A stretch of 15,728 bases of DNA, from assembly GCA_023487965.1 (NCBI GenBank), contig JAMDBV010000026.1, positions 1 through 15,728 on the forward strand, in the 5' to 3' direction. Under the pieces are notes generated by a model. That model was not told the DNA's origin. It made no database searches and was given only the letters and a program-made list of their open reading frames with translations. The position numbers were made by a program, and so were the translations under genes. This DNA comes from Patescibacteria group bacterium. Lineage in GTDB: Bacteria; Patescibacteriota; Minisyncoccia; Phycocordibacterales; PALSA-1337. Below, piece after piece: positions 1 through 6,160 of this stretch (positions are counted from its first letter, which is position 1; the number at the start of each line of letters is the position of its first letter).

Positions 1-757
1 TCGTACCCGTCGACGACGCCGGTTGCAGTTCGTTTGCCTCTGCAAGATTTAGTTTCATATCACTCACATTACCGTCGGAAGGAAAACGTATATAGTCGTA
101 ATTGATTTCATCAAAGCCGATGTCATACGCCTCTTTGGAAATATCTATGACATGATCCCAATACTTCTTCGCGCCCGGATCTATATACGAAAGTCCTTTT
201 ATGTCTTTCCACAATTTCTCCGGCGCGGATATGCTCTTGATCGCAGATTCCGGATGCAATGAAGTATATAGCGGGTCCTGAAATACCGTAACGCGCGCAA
301 TCGCATATATATTTTTCTCATGTAATTCACGGACAAATTCCGGAAGATCATCGATGACGCAACCTTTGCCCGGAGAAACGTCCCTGAATGTTGTCGACGC
401 ATATGCGAGCGTACCCGTGTAATCCTTGATGTCGACAACTATGCTGTTCAATGCCGTGCCGTCAAAATTGGCAAGCGCCTTGTCGCGCAACTTCTTTGAA
501 CTGGCTGTGCAAGCCGTGATGTATATGGCACGAACCGCCGACGGCGTCGATATGTGAGTTATGACCGGTTTCTCTATAACCGGCTCGTTATCCGGCATAT
601 TTGTGGCCACGACAACGCTCGCCGGCATTTCGCCGTATCGTATCGTTCCGAGTGATGATTTCCAGACCAACAATAGACCGATGATGAAAATTATCAAAGT
701 CCCAAAGACCAGTGCGGCTATTACCGTTGCGCCCGGCTTGGTACTTGTTTTCTTCAT
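1..757 (-). CDS. Membrane-anchored putative glycoside hydrolase (DUF4015-like), partial
   Basis: The frame runs from an ATG at 757 to the left edge without a stop (252 codons seen; the C-terminal part is missing). Residues 1-9 are basic and are followed by one hydrophobic segment at about 10-32, so the protein is probably an N-terminally anchored surface enzyme. After a linker comes a (beta/alpha)-barrel-like domain: RAIYITACTAS, then NSIVVDIKDYTG, then YAIARVTVFQDP, then FDEINYDYIRFPSDG. This order of strands and acidic residues fits the DUF4015 putative glycosyl hydrolase family, whose substrate is not established; a role in cell-surface polysaccharide turnover is inference. The start codon directly follows the TAA of the upstream membrane protein (TAAATG), so the two are co-transcribed. 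I recognised the family by motif only. Confidence 0.8.
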   Translation of the reverse strand, partial: MKKTSTKPGATVIAALVFGTLIIFIIGLLLVWKSSLGTIRYGEMPASVVVATNMPDNEPVIEKPVITHISTPSAVRAIYITACTASSKKLRDKALANFDGTALNSIVVDIKDYTGTLAYASTTFRDVSPGKGCVIDDLPEFVRELHEKNIYAIARVTVFQDPLYTSLHPESAIKSISAPEKLWKDIKGLSYIDPGAKKYWDHVIDISKEAYDIGFDEINYDYIRFPSDGNVSDMKLNLAEANELQPASSTGT

Positions 758-1030
758 TTAACTTTGCTCTGTAGTATTGCCGCTAGTAATATTCACACTC
801 GGATCTGCCGACGCATCAGTCGCCACGTTGTCATTTCTTTTTTTGTGTTCGACGAACGGCATCGATCCGTCGTCAACATTACCTCCTTGGACCGGAATGT
901 TATACGCGACGATGATCGTTACAAGTCCGAAGAATATATAACCGATCTCTTTCCACATCGAAGGCAGACCGGAAAAAGGCAGAACGATAAATATGAGACC
1001 GAATATCATTAAACATTGTCGCTTTGACAT
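758..1030 (-). CDS. Small two-helix membrane protein, function unknown
   Basis: A 90-residue protein starting MSKRQCLMIFGL. Two hydrophobic segments (about residues 6-22 and 24-42) are joined by a short turn containing PSMWKE and followed by a hydrophilic, Asp/Asn/Thr-rich tail that ends in TTEQS. An in-frame ATG lies 12 codons upstream at 1066, but I chose 1030 because the extra residues are polar and because a TATAAT hexamer sits exactly 6 nt before 1030, inside the longer version. It is the first gene of a two-gene unit with the putative glycoside hydrolase, which starts at the base after its stop. No family recognised; it could assist or anchor the neighbouring surface enzyme, but that is only inferred from linkage. 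Confidence 0.72.
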   Translation of the reverse strand: MSKRQCLMIFGLIFIVLPFSGLPSMWKEIGYIFFGLVTIIVAYNIPVQGGNVDDGSMPFVEHKKRNDNVATDASADPSVNITSGNTTEQS

Positions 1031-1042
1031 ATTGTCATTATA
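1031..1042 (-). promoter_or_regulatory. Promoter -10 TATAAT, leaderless start for membrane protein
   Basis: On the minus strand a consensus TATAAT (1042-1037) is followed by six bases and then the ATG at 1030. A possible -35, TGCACA (4 of 6 matches), lies 17 nt upstream. With standard sigma70 geometry the transcript would start on the A of ATG. No Shine-Dalgarno is present. Confidence 0.65.
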
Positions 1043-1059
1043 ACGCAAAGCGATAGAAT
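1032..1059 (+). promoter_or_regulatory. Promoter TTGTCA-16-TAGAAT for the 131-residue gene
   Basis: A -35 TTGTCA (1032-1037) and a -10 TAGAAT (1054-1059) are separated by 16 nt, with the ATG nine bases after the -10. The predicted 5' leader is only about 3 nt. The -35 shares a base with the minus-strand TATAAT, so this is a face-to-face promoter pair. Confidence 0.6.
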
Positions 1060-1068
1060 TGTGCATAG

Positions 1069-1464
1069 ATGAAAGCGCGATTACTTGTACCCGAGGATAT
1101 TAAACCGCTCCTCGGAGGAAAGTTGGTTGCTCGGCTTCACACGACCGGAGGGAGATGGTGGCTGGCCGGTGAAGTTTCGTTCGTCGAAGTCACGGTGCAC
1201 AGCGAACTAGTTCTTTGCCTTTCCAGTTTCATAAGGCTTGGATATCATAACCGAAACATTAACGGTATATATCCGGACGTGTTCGTGGTGTTCCGTCCGA
1301 TTGCCAACAGCTTGGGCTATGACAATCGACCATTCCACCTGAAGGACTCAGTGGTGATCGAAACCGCAGAGGGTGTCGTTAACATTCACTCTCAGGGTGG
1401 AAACGTCATAATCTCGGCCAGGGAAATTGACGTCTCGTGGTTTGAGTACTGGTCTCACTCTTGA
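1069..1464 (+). CDS. Hypothetical protein, 131 residues
   Basis: The ORF starts MKARLLVPEDIKPLLGG and ends WFEYWSHS. It is soluble-looking, rich in alternating hydrophobic residues (EVSFVEVTVHSELVLCL, DVFVVFRPI, VVIETAEGVVNIHS), which suggests a mostly beta fold, with a WW pair near residue 30. I do not recognise the family. Support for a real gene is contextual: a good promoter just upstream, a hairpin at its stop codon, and no better ORF on the opposite strand over this stretch. It is divergent from the two membrane genes and convergent with rsmI. Confidence 0.62.
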   Translation: MKARLLVPEDIKPLLGGKLVARLHTTGGRWWLAGEVSFVEVTVHSELVLCLSSFIRLGYHNRNINGIYPDVFVVFRPIANSLGYDNRPFHLKDSVVIETAEGVVNIHSQGGNVIISAREIDVSWFEYWSHS

Positions 1465-1491
1465 CCGTATCGTCCCCGATGATACGGTCAA
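1461..1491. terminator. Convergent terminator-like hairpin
   Basis: A perfect 11-bp stem, TTGACCGTATC (1461-1471) with GATACGGTCAA (1481-1491), encloses a 9-nt loop. It includes the TGA stop of the plus-strand gene and lies 13 nt past the rsmI stop on the other strand. Downstream is only moderately T-rich on the plus strand and not T-rich on the minus strand, so termination efficiency is uncertain. Confidence 0.55.
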
Positions 1492-1504
1492 TGACTTCTT
1501 CATT

Positions 1505-2197
1505 TTATCTATACACAATAACGACAAATTCGCCGCGCACTTTTTCTGGATTATTTCCAAAATATTCCGCCACCTCATTCACGGAACCTGAAACAACTTC
1601 TTCAAATATTTTCGTCAATTCACGGCAAATCGTAACCTTCTTCTCGGGACAAAAATCCTTCAATGATTGCAATGCCTTCAATATCCTATGTGGCGATTCA
1701 TAAAACACATACGTTCGTTTACTCTCGGCGATTTCCTTGAACAACGATTCTCTACCCTTCTTGTGCGGCATAAAGCCCAAGAATGTAAAATCGGAGCAAA
1801 GCACTCCCGCTATCGACAGACCGGCAGTCAGAGCCGACGCTCCGGGAATAGCTTCGATCTTCAATGCACCTGCAATTATTGCCTCGCTCATTTCAGAACG
1901 GATACGTGCGACGAGTTCCGCGCCGGGATCGGAAATTCCCGGCGTGCCGGCATCCGATACCAGAGCCAGATCTTTGCCATCTTTCAGATATTCGATAATC
2001 TTATCTACTTTCGATATTCCGCTATGTGCGTGGTATGACATCGTCGCCGTATGAATATCGTACTTTTCCAATAATTTGGCCGTTGTGCGTGTATCCTCAC
2101 ATAGGACTAAATCGGCGCTTTTCAGGGTATCAAGCGCCCGCAGTGTTATATCATTCATATTGCCTATAGGTGTCGCAACGACTGAAAGTCTGGCCAT
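1505..2197 (-). CDS. rsmI: 16S rRNA 2'-O-ribose C1402 methyltransferase RsmI
   Basis: A 230-residue SAM-dependent tetrapyrrole-methylase-fold protein that 2'-O-methylates C1402 in the decoding centre of 16S rRNA. Family motifs appear in order: LSVVATPIGNMNDIT at the N-terminus, LCEDTRTTAKLL, the glycine-rich SDAGTPGISDPG, EAIPGASALTAGLSIAG, FLGFMPHKKGRE, FYESPHRI, CRELTKIFEEV and RGEFVVIV at the C-terminus. It is a little shorter than typical proteins (about 280 residues), lacking the C-terminal extension, and has a few extra residues before the EAIPGAS motif. The ATG at 2197 gives the canonical N-terminus. It is transcribed alone, divergent from the ATP-grasp gene. Confidence 0.95.
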   Translation of the reverse strand: MARLSVVATPIGNMNDITLRALDTLKSADLVLCEDTRTTAKLLEKYDIHTATMSYHAHSGISKVDKIIEYLKDGKDLALVSDAGTPGISDPGAELVARIRSEMSEAIIAGALKIEAIPGASALTAGLSIAGVLCSDFTFLGFMPHKKGRESLFKEIAESKRTYVFYESPHRILKALQSLKDFCPEKKVTICRELTKIFEEVVSGSVNEVAEYFGNNPEKVRGEFVVIVYR

Positions 2198-2206
2198 GTA
2201 TTTGTT

Positions 2207-2212
2207 ATTATC
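2207..2212 (-). promoter_or_regulatory. Probable -10 GATAAT for rsmI
   Basis: GATAAT (minus strand, 2212-2207; 5 of 6 matches) lies nine bases before the rsmI ATG at 2197, predicting a leader of about 3 nt. No Shine-Dalgarno is seen. It overlaps the promoter region of the divergent ATP-grasp gene. Confidence 0.45.
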
Positions 2213-2219
2213 ACGCTTT

Positions 2220-2230
2220 TATAATAAACT
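2220..2230 (+). promoter_or_regulatory. Probable -10 region for the ATP-grasp gene
   Basis: A consensus TATAAT at 2220-2225 lies 11 nt before the ATG; an overlapping weaker TAAACT at 2225-2230 lies exactly 6 nt before it. Either predicts a leader of 0-5 nt, too short for a Shine-Dalgarno. I see no convincing -35. Confidence 0.5.
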
Positions 2231-2236
2231 TTTATC

Positions 2237-3451
2237 ATGTTGACACTAAACAGACGGATTGTCTATGTAACGCGCGATATTGAACGCGCTCTTGGAACAA
2301 ATCCGAACAAGAACTTCATCATAGTCACCGGACGCAGTGATTATGCCGAGAATATCCGCAGACAATTCCCGGACTTTGTGCATATAGTGGATATCGACGA
2401 CGTGAACACCGCGAAACTTCTGGCGCATGAGAAAACTCGCGCAATTATAGACGAAGCGGATACGGATATTATTGTTTTCAAGAACAATGCTCAGATCGAA
2501 GCGATCGCCAAAGAGAACGGCTGGAATCTGCTGAATCCGCCGAGCACACTTTCTGAAAAGATCGAGAATAAGATAAGCCAGATAGAATGGCTTGACGGTC
2601 TCGCCGACAAATACATGCCGGAACATACGATCGCCAAAGCGAATCAATTGGTATGGCAAGGTCAACCGCTTGTCGTACAGTGGGCGCATGGTCATACCGG
2701 CGACGCGACGTTCATCGTAAACTCAGCAAGCGAACTTATGGCATTGACAAGCACCTTCCCCGAACGACCCGCCAAAGCCAGCCGATACGTGAACGGCCCG
2801 TCATTCACGGCAAATATCATCGCCAATAAAGAATCGGTAAGCAAAGGCAATGTGAGCTATCAGATCACCGGTCTCCAACCGTTCACGGACAATCAGTTCA
2901 GCACCGTCGGCAATGATTGGAGTGTCACACATACGATATTGAGCGAGCGCGATACCGAAGAATTGGAAACAATAATCGACGATGTCGGTTCCAGGATTGC
3001 GAAGAGTGGCTGGCGAGGACTCTTCGGCCTAGACTTCATGAAAGATGAGGAGAGAGACCGTATCGTTCTCGTAGAAGTCAATGCCCGTCAGCCGGCATCA
3101 ACAACATTCGAATCGGTACTGCAAATGTCTCTGCGGCGCCAGGTACCAAATATGACCAACCGATTGACGACATTTGAAGCGCATATCATGTCCCTTCTCG
3201 GCCAGGATGTCGACGAGATCGTAAATATCAATGACGGCGCGCAGATCATTCAAAGGATAACAAAAGCGACAAACAACATCCCCGAAGACACAATCGGTTC
3301 ATTGGAACTCGCCGGATACAAAGTGATATCATACGACAATACCGAACCGAACAGCGACCTTTTGCGCATCCAGAGCGATCACGGCATAATGGAAAGTCAC
3401 AACAAGCTCAATGTTCGCGGTCGTGAAATAGCCGATACAATAAAATCATGA
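2237..3451 (+). CDS. ATP-grasp family ligase, specificity unknown
   Basis: A 404-residue protein with ATP-grasp architecture. The N-terminal pre-ATP-grasp region (about 1-105) contains FIIVTGRSDYAENI and DIIVFKNN. The nucleotide-binding lid contains PLVVQWAHGHTGDATF at about 145-159. The catalytic part has GLFGLDFMKDEE then VLVEVNARQPAS, giving likely Mg/ATP ligands D266, E280, N282 and R284. The first lysine normally found in the lid strand appears replaced by Gln148. Such enzymes join a carboxylate to an amine through an acylphosphate; the substrate cannot be read here. Its stop overlaps the start of the cysteine-peptidase gene (ATGA), and mraY follows, so action on peptidoglycan peptides or another small peptide is plausible but inferred. 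Tandem ATP-grasp biosynthetic enzymes such as carbamoyl-phosphate synthase are ruled out by length. Confidence 0.82.
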   Translation: MLTLNRRIVYVTRDIERALGTNPNKNFIIVTGRSDYAENIRRQFPDFVHIVDIDDVNTAKLLAHEKTRAIIDEADTDIIVFKNNAQIEAIAKENGWNLLNPPSTLSEKIENKISQIEWLDGLADKYMPEHTIAKANQLVWQGQPLVVQWAHGHTGDATFIVNSASELMALTSTFPERPAKASRYVNGPSFTANIIANKESVSKGNVSYQITGLQPFTDNQFSTVGNDWSVTHTILSERDTEELETIIDDVGSRIAKSGWRGLFGLDFMKDEERDRIVLVEVNARQPASTTFESVLQMSLRRQVPNMTNRLTTFEAHIMSLLGQDVDEIVNINDGAQIIQRITKATNNIPEDTIGSLELAGYKVISYDNTEPNSDLLRIQSDHGIMESHNKLNVRGREIADTIKS

Positions 3452-4236
3452 ATACGAAAATCCTGAGTGACAGAGCGATGCGCATTATCGATCAATACCG
3501 CGCCTTTCACTTCGGCAACGCAGTCGCCGCCGTACCCTACTTCAACAACAAGACCGTCATGGCGCGCGCATCATTCAGGGTCAATATAGGCAAAGGCAGT
3601 CCTGAGGATATTTTTGAAGAATTGACAAATATCACCGTTCGAGAACATCTCACGCCGGACGCTTTTGGTGACGAAACCCTGTCCGACATCTTGCGCCAGA
3701 ATAATATCGGCATCGACTGTTCCGGCTTCGTCTATTATGTCCTGAATGGCGAATCTCTTTCACGCAACAAAGGTCAGATAGATAAGCATATTCATTTCAC
3801 AAATTGCAAAGGTGTCATCGGCAAGATCAGATGCTCTATCAGACCGGCAGAGAATTGCGATGTAGCCACTTTTGCAAATGACAAAAACAGTCACAGGATT
3901 GCAATGAATGAAGCTGCGCCCAGTGATATTATCACAATGATCGGTGGCGACAGCGCTTCCGGCATACGCAATGGTGACCGCGATCATATTCTTGTCATAC
4001 ATCAGGTCGAATATCAAAATTTCAAGGCGGTTAAATTGCATTATTCCAATGCAGTCGCTTATCCTGAGGACGGCGTAAATTCTGGAATCAGGCAAGGTAT
4101 TATCGAGATATCGGATCCTTCAAAGACCATTTCCGAACAGCTTTGGTCCGAGAATGGTAAACAAGGCCAAGAAAACCGCATGTACATGCGCGCCCAAAAA
4201 TCATTGACCGAATTGAGGAGATTGAATTGGTTTTGA
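3448..4236 (+). CDS. NlpC/P60-like cysteine peptidase or amidase
   Basis: A 262-residue protein with the papain-like NlpC/P60 pattern. The nucleophile motif is GIDCSGFVYYVLNG with Cys91. PSDIITMIGG at about 158-167 matches the usual GD-hydrophobic strand, and RDHILVIHQVEY carries the likely catalytic His180. H198 or N201 in LHYSNAV could be the third polar residue. There is no signal peptide or membrane segment, so it probably acts in the cytoplasm or leaves by another route; most P60 peptidoglycan hydrolases are exported. The start codon overlaps the ATP-grasp stop by 4 nt, implying translational coupling and paired function. A ligase coupled to a Cys amidase suggests making and cleaving the same peptide bond, but this is inference. 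Fold call by motif only. Confidence 0.75.
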   Translation: MNTKILSDRAMRIIDQYRAFHFGNAVAAVPYFNNKTVMARASFRVNIGKGSPEDIFEELTNITVREHLTPDAFGDETLSDILRQNNIGIDCSGFVYYVLNGESLSRNKGQIDKHIHFTNCKGVIGKIRCSIRPAENCDVATFANDKNSHRIAMNEAAPSDIITMIGGDSASGIRNGDRDHILVIHQVEYQNFKAVKLHYSNAVAYPEDGVNSGIRQGIIEISDPSKTISEQLWSENGKQGQENRMYMRAQKSLTELRRLNWF

Positions 4237-4265
4237 TACTCTAAAAGCCACAAATATGCTATCCT
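4233..4265 (+). promoter_or_regulatory. Promoter upstream of mraY
   Basis: TTGATA (4233-4238), 16 nt, then TATGCT (4255-4260), which ends 11 nt before the ATG; an alternative TATCCT (4260-4265) lies exactly 6 nt before it. The -35 overlaps the stop codon of the peptidase gene. The predicted leader is 0-5 nt. Confidence 0.5.
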
Positions 4266-4271
4266 TGAGCC

Positions 4272-5399
4272 ATGATTACGATATTGCAAGGAACCGCTGA
4301 TCTGGCCTATATTATCGGTTTTGCCCTGCTTGGAGCGGTTGTCGCTTTCGCTTGGGCACCGCTTTTGATCCGCTTTTTGTACCGATTCCACGTCATCAAA
4401 GGCAAAAAAGTCGAATTGGCCCATATCGGTTCACATGCATACAAAGCAGAAACCCCGGTCATGGGTGGCATTCTGGTCATCGTTACAATAGCGGCCATCA
4501 CTTATGTTTTTGATTGGTCGCGTAGCTTCACATGGGTACCTATCGGCATCATGATCATAGCCGCCCTGCTCGGTGCGATCGACGACCTTTTGAGCATATA
4601 TGGCAATGAGCGTCGATCTCGCAAACTCAAACACATCATCAATCTGATTCGTATACATCGGTTATGGCGCATGCGTATCTGGTATATCGTCACTTTGCCT
4701 TGGACAGCCTTCAAACGCCTGTCTGTATGGTTCGGCTCGCGAACAAGACGCGGTGTTTTCGTCCACGAGAAACTCCTACTCCAATTCATCGCCGGATCAA
4801 TCGCGGCCTATTGGATATATGCCAAGCTTGGACCCGCCTGGCATTTCGTTTATTTCCCATTTGATATCACGTGGGATGCCGGTTGGGTGATCGTACCCAT
4901 CATTATCCTCACCGTCATGTTCACCGCAAATGCCGTAAATATCGCCGACGGCATGGATGGCATGGCCGGCGGTATGCTTGTCACGACATTCAGTTTTCTA
5001 ACCTTGTTGTCTTGGATAAACGGTTTTGGTGAAATCGCGATACTAAACGCCGTCGCCGTCGGCGCCCTTGTCACATACACGTATTTCAATATAAAACCGG
5101 CCAGATTTATGATGGGCGATATCGGTTCTCTCGGCCTCGGTGCGCTTTTGGCCGTAAACGCGATGGCCATAGGTGAGATCGGATCGTTACCATTCCTTGG
5201 TTTTATGTTTTACATAGAAGCATTGTCGGTTATCGTCCAGGTCACATCAAAATATCTATTCGGGCGCAAGATTTTCGCCATGTCCCCTCTCCACCATCAT
5301 TTTGAGGTCAAAGGTTGGAGTGAAGAAAAGACGGTTATGCGTTTCTGGGTCATTCATTTCTTCTTTGTTCTGTTTGGCTTCTACTTGGCACTACATTGA
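4272..5399 (+). CDS. mraY: Phospho-N-acetylmuramoyl-pentapeptide-transferase MraY
   Basis: This integral membrane enzyme moves phospho-MurNAc-pentapeptide from UDP to undecaprenyl phosphate, giving lipid I. It is 375 residues and about ten hydrophobic segments can be seen. Family signatures: HAYKAETPVMGG (about 55-66), GAIDDLLSIYG with the Asp pair D104/D105, NAVNIADGMDGMAGG (220-234), NIKPARFMMGDIGSLGLG (273-290), and the triple-His MSPLHHHFEVKG (337-348). Between the DD motif and the next helix, about residues 109-165 form a long, Arg/Lys-rich insertion holding NERRSRKLK and two Trp-containing stretches, longer than in E. coli MraY. It follows the peptidase gene by 35 nt and precedes the GNAT gene by 12 nt. 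Confidence 0.96.
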   Translation: MITILQGTADLAYIIGFALLGAVVAFAWAPLLIRFLYRFHVIKGKKVELAHIGSHAYKAETPVMGGILVIVTIAAITYVFDWSRSFTWVPIGIMIIAALLGAIDDLLSIYGNERRSRKLKHIINLIRIHRLWRMRIWYIVTLPWTAFKRLSVWFGSRTRRGVFVHEKLLLQFIAGSIAAYWIYAKLGPAWHFVYFPFDITWDAGWVIVPIIILTVMFTANAVNIADGMDGMAGGMLVTTFSFLTLLSWINGFGEIAILNAVAVGALVTYTYFNIKPARFMMGDIGSLGLGALLAVNAMAIGEIGSLPFLGFMFYIEALSVIVQVTSKYLFGRKIFAMSPLHHHFEVKGWSEEKTVMRFWVIHFFFVLFGFYLALH

Positions 5400-5411
5400 G
5401 CAATAGCATAT

Positions 5412-6080
5412 ATGAAAGCAGTTGATTATTTGAAATGGGACGAAAAGAAAATAAGCGATTTCTCTACGAGAAATATTTCCGACATGTATAATGCCGGCTA
5501 TCTGTTCACGCGCATAGACAAAGGTGTCATGCAACAGACCAGAAGCGTTCGTATCGATCTCGGCGTATTTGAGCCGAGCAGTGAAAATCGCAGAATCCTA
5601 AAGAAAGTCTCGGATATGGCCGTGAATGAATTGCCACTGCCCGTGCCTGATTATGATTGGCATATCGGCAAATTGGCCAAAGATTTTTACGATACAAAGT
5701 TCGGCTCGGGGATAATGAGTGCGCAAAAAGTCAAAGAGATCATGACAGACACCGACAGGAGCAACTTCAATTGTCTGCTCGTATACGAAACTTCAGGAAA
5801 TATTATCGGCTATGCCATATGCTATCAGAATGACGATATGGTTCATTATTCATATCCGTTCTACAACCTTTCGGCACCCAAAGACACCGGCCTCGGCATG
5901 ATGTTGCTCGCGATCCAAAAAGCCAAATCACTCGGTAAGAAGTACCTATATCTGGGTTCCCTGCAAAGACCGGGTGATAAATACAAATTACAATTTTCCG
6001 GCCTTGAATGGTTCGACAGTCATTCATGGAGCAAGGACATAGAACGGGCCAAGAATGTTTTGCTAATGCCCAAAGGATAA
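5412..6080 (+). CDS. Aminoacyl-tRNA-protein-transferase-like GNAT protein
   Basis: A 222-residue protein resembling arginyl/leucyl-tRNA-protein transferases (ATE/Bpt). The N-terminal half has RSVRIDLGVFEPSSENRRIL, like the ATE arginine-rich stretch. The C-terminal GNAT-like half has GNIIGYAICYQNDD, then DTGLGMMLLAIQKAKSLG, then KYLYLGSLQRPGDKYKLQF with SGLEWFDS, matching the ATE YLGY...K-YK-F...E pattern. The N-terminal Cys cluster of true ATE is not present. Lying between mraY and the Mpl-like gene, it could instead act like FemX-type enzymes, adding an amino acid to the stem peptide from aminoacyl-tRNA; this is inference. Start 12 nt after mraY with no visible promoter or Shine-Dalgarno, so probably co-transcribed. 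Confidence 0.7.
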   Translation: MKAVDYLKWDEKKISDFSTRNISDMYNAGYLFTRIDKGVMQQTRSVRIDLGVFEPSSENRRILKKVSDMAVNELPLPVPDYDWHIGKLAKDFYDTKFGSGIMSAQKVKEIMTDTDRSNFNCLLVYETSGNIIGYAICYQNDDMVHYSYPFYNLSAPKDTGLGMMLLAIQKAKSLGKKYLYLGSLQRPGDKYKLQFSGLEWFDSHSWSKDIERAKNVLLMPKG

Positions 6081-6094
6081 ACAGAGATTAAACT

Positions 6095-6135
6095 TTTATC
6101 GCATATTCGCCACAAGAGGAATAAATGGCGATAAA
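6095..6135. repeat. Inverted repeats with two exclusive pairings upstream of mpl
   Basis: TTTATCGC (6095-6102) pairs perfectly with GCGATAAA (6128-6135). A second possible pairing, CGCCA (6108-6112) with TGGCG (6126-6130), uses part of the same right arm, so the two cannot form together. The element ends about 11 nt before the extended -10 of mpl and could be an operator; AT-rich chance pairing is not excluded. Confidence 0.3.
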
Positions 6136-6145
6136 CGTCACGCTT

Positions 6146-6154
6146 TGGTAGAAT
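6146..6154 (+). promoter_or_regulatory. Extended -10 promoter, leaderless start for mpl-like gene
   Basis: TGGTAGAAT is an extended -10 (TGN plus TAGAAT at 6149-6154) exactly 6 nt before the ATG at 6161. No clear -35 is seen, as usual for extended -10 promoters. The transcript should start at the ATG itself. Confidence 0.6.
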
Positions 6155-6160
6155 TGGTCC

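Noticed and set aside
199..438. 79-residue minus-strand ORF near the left edge
   Set aside because: It is an off-frame shadow of the glycoside-hydrolase-like gene, whose own frame is open from 757 to the edge and carries family motifs.
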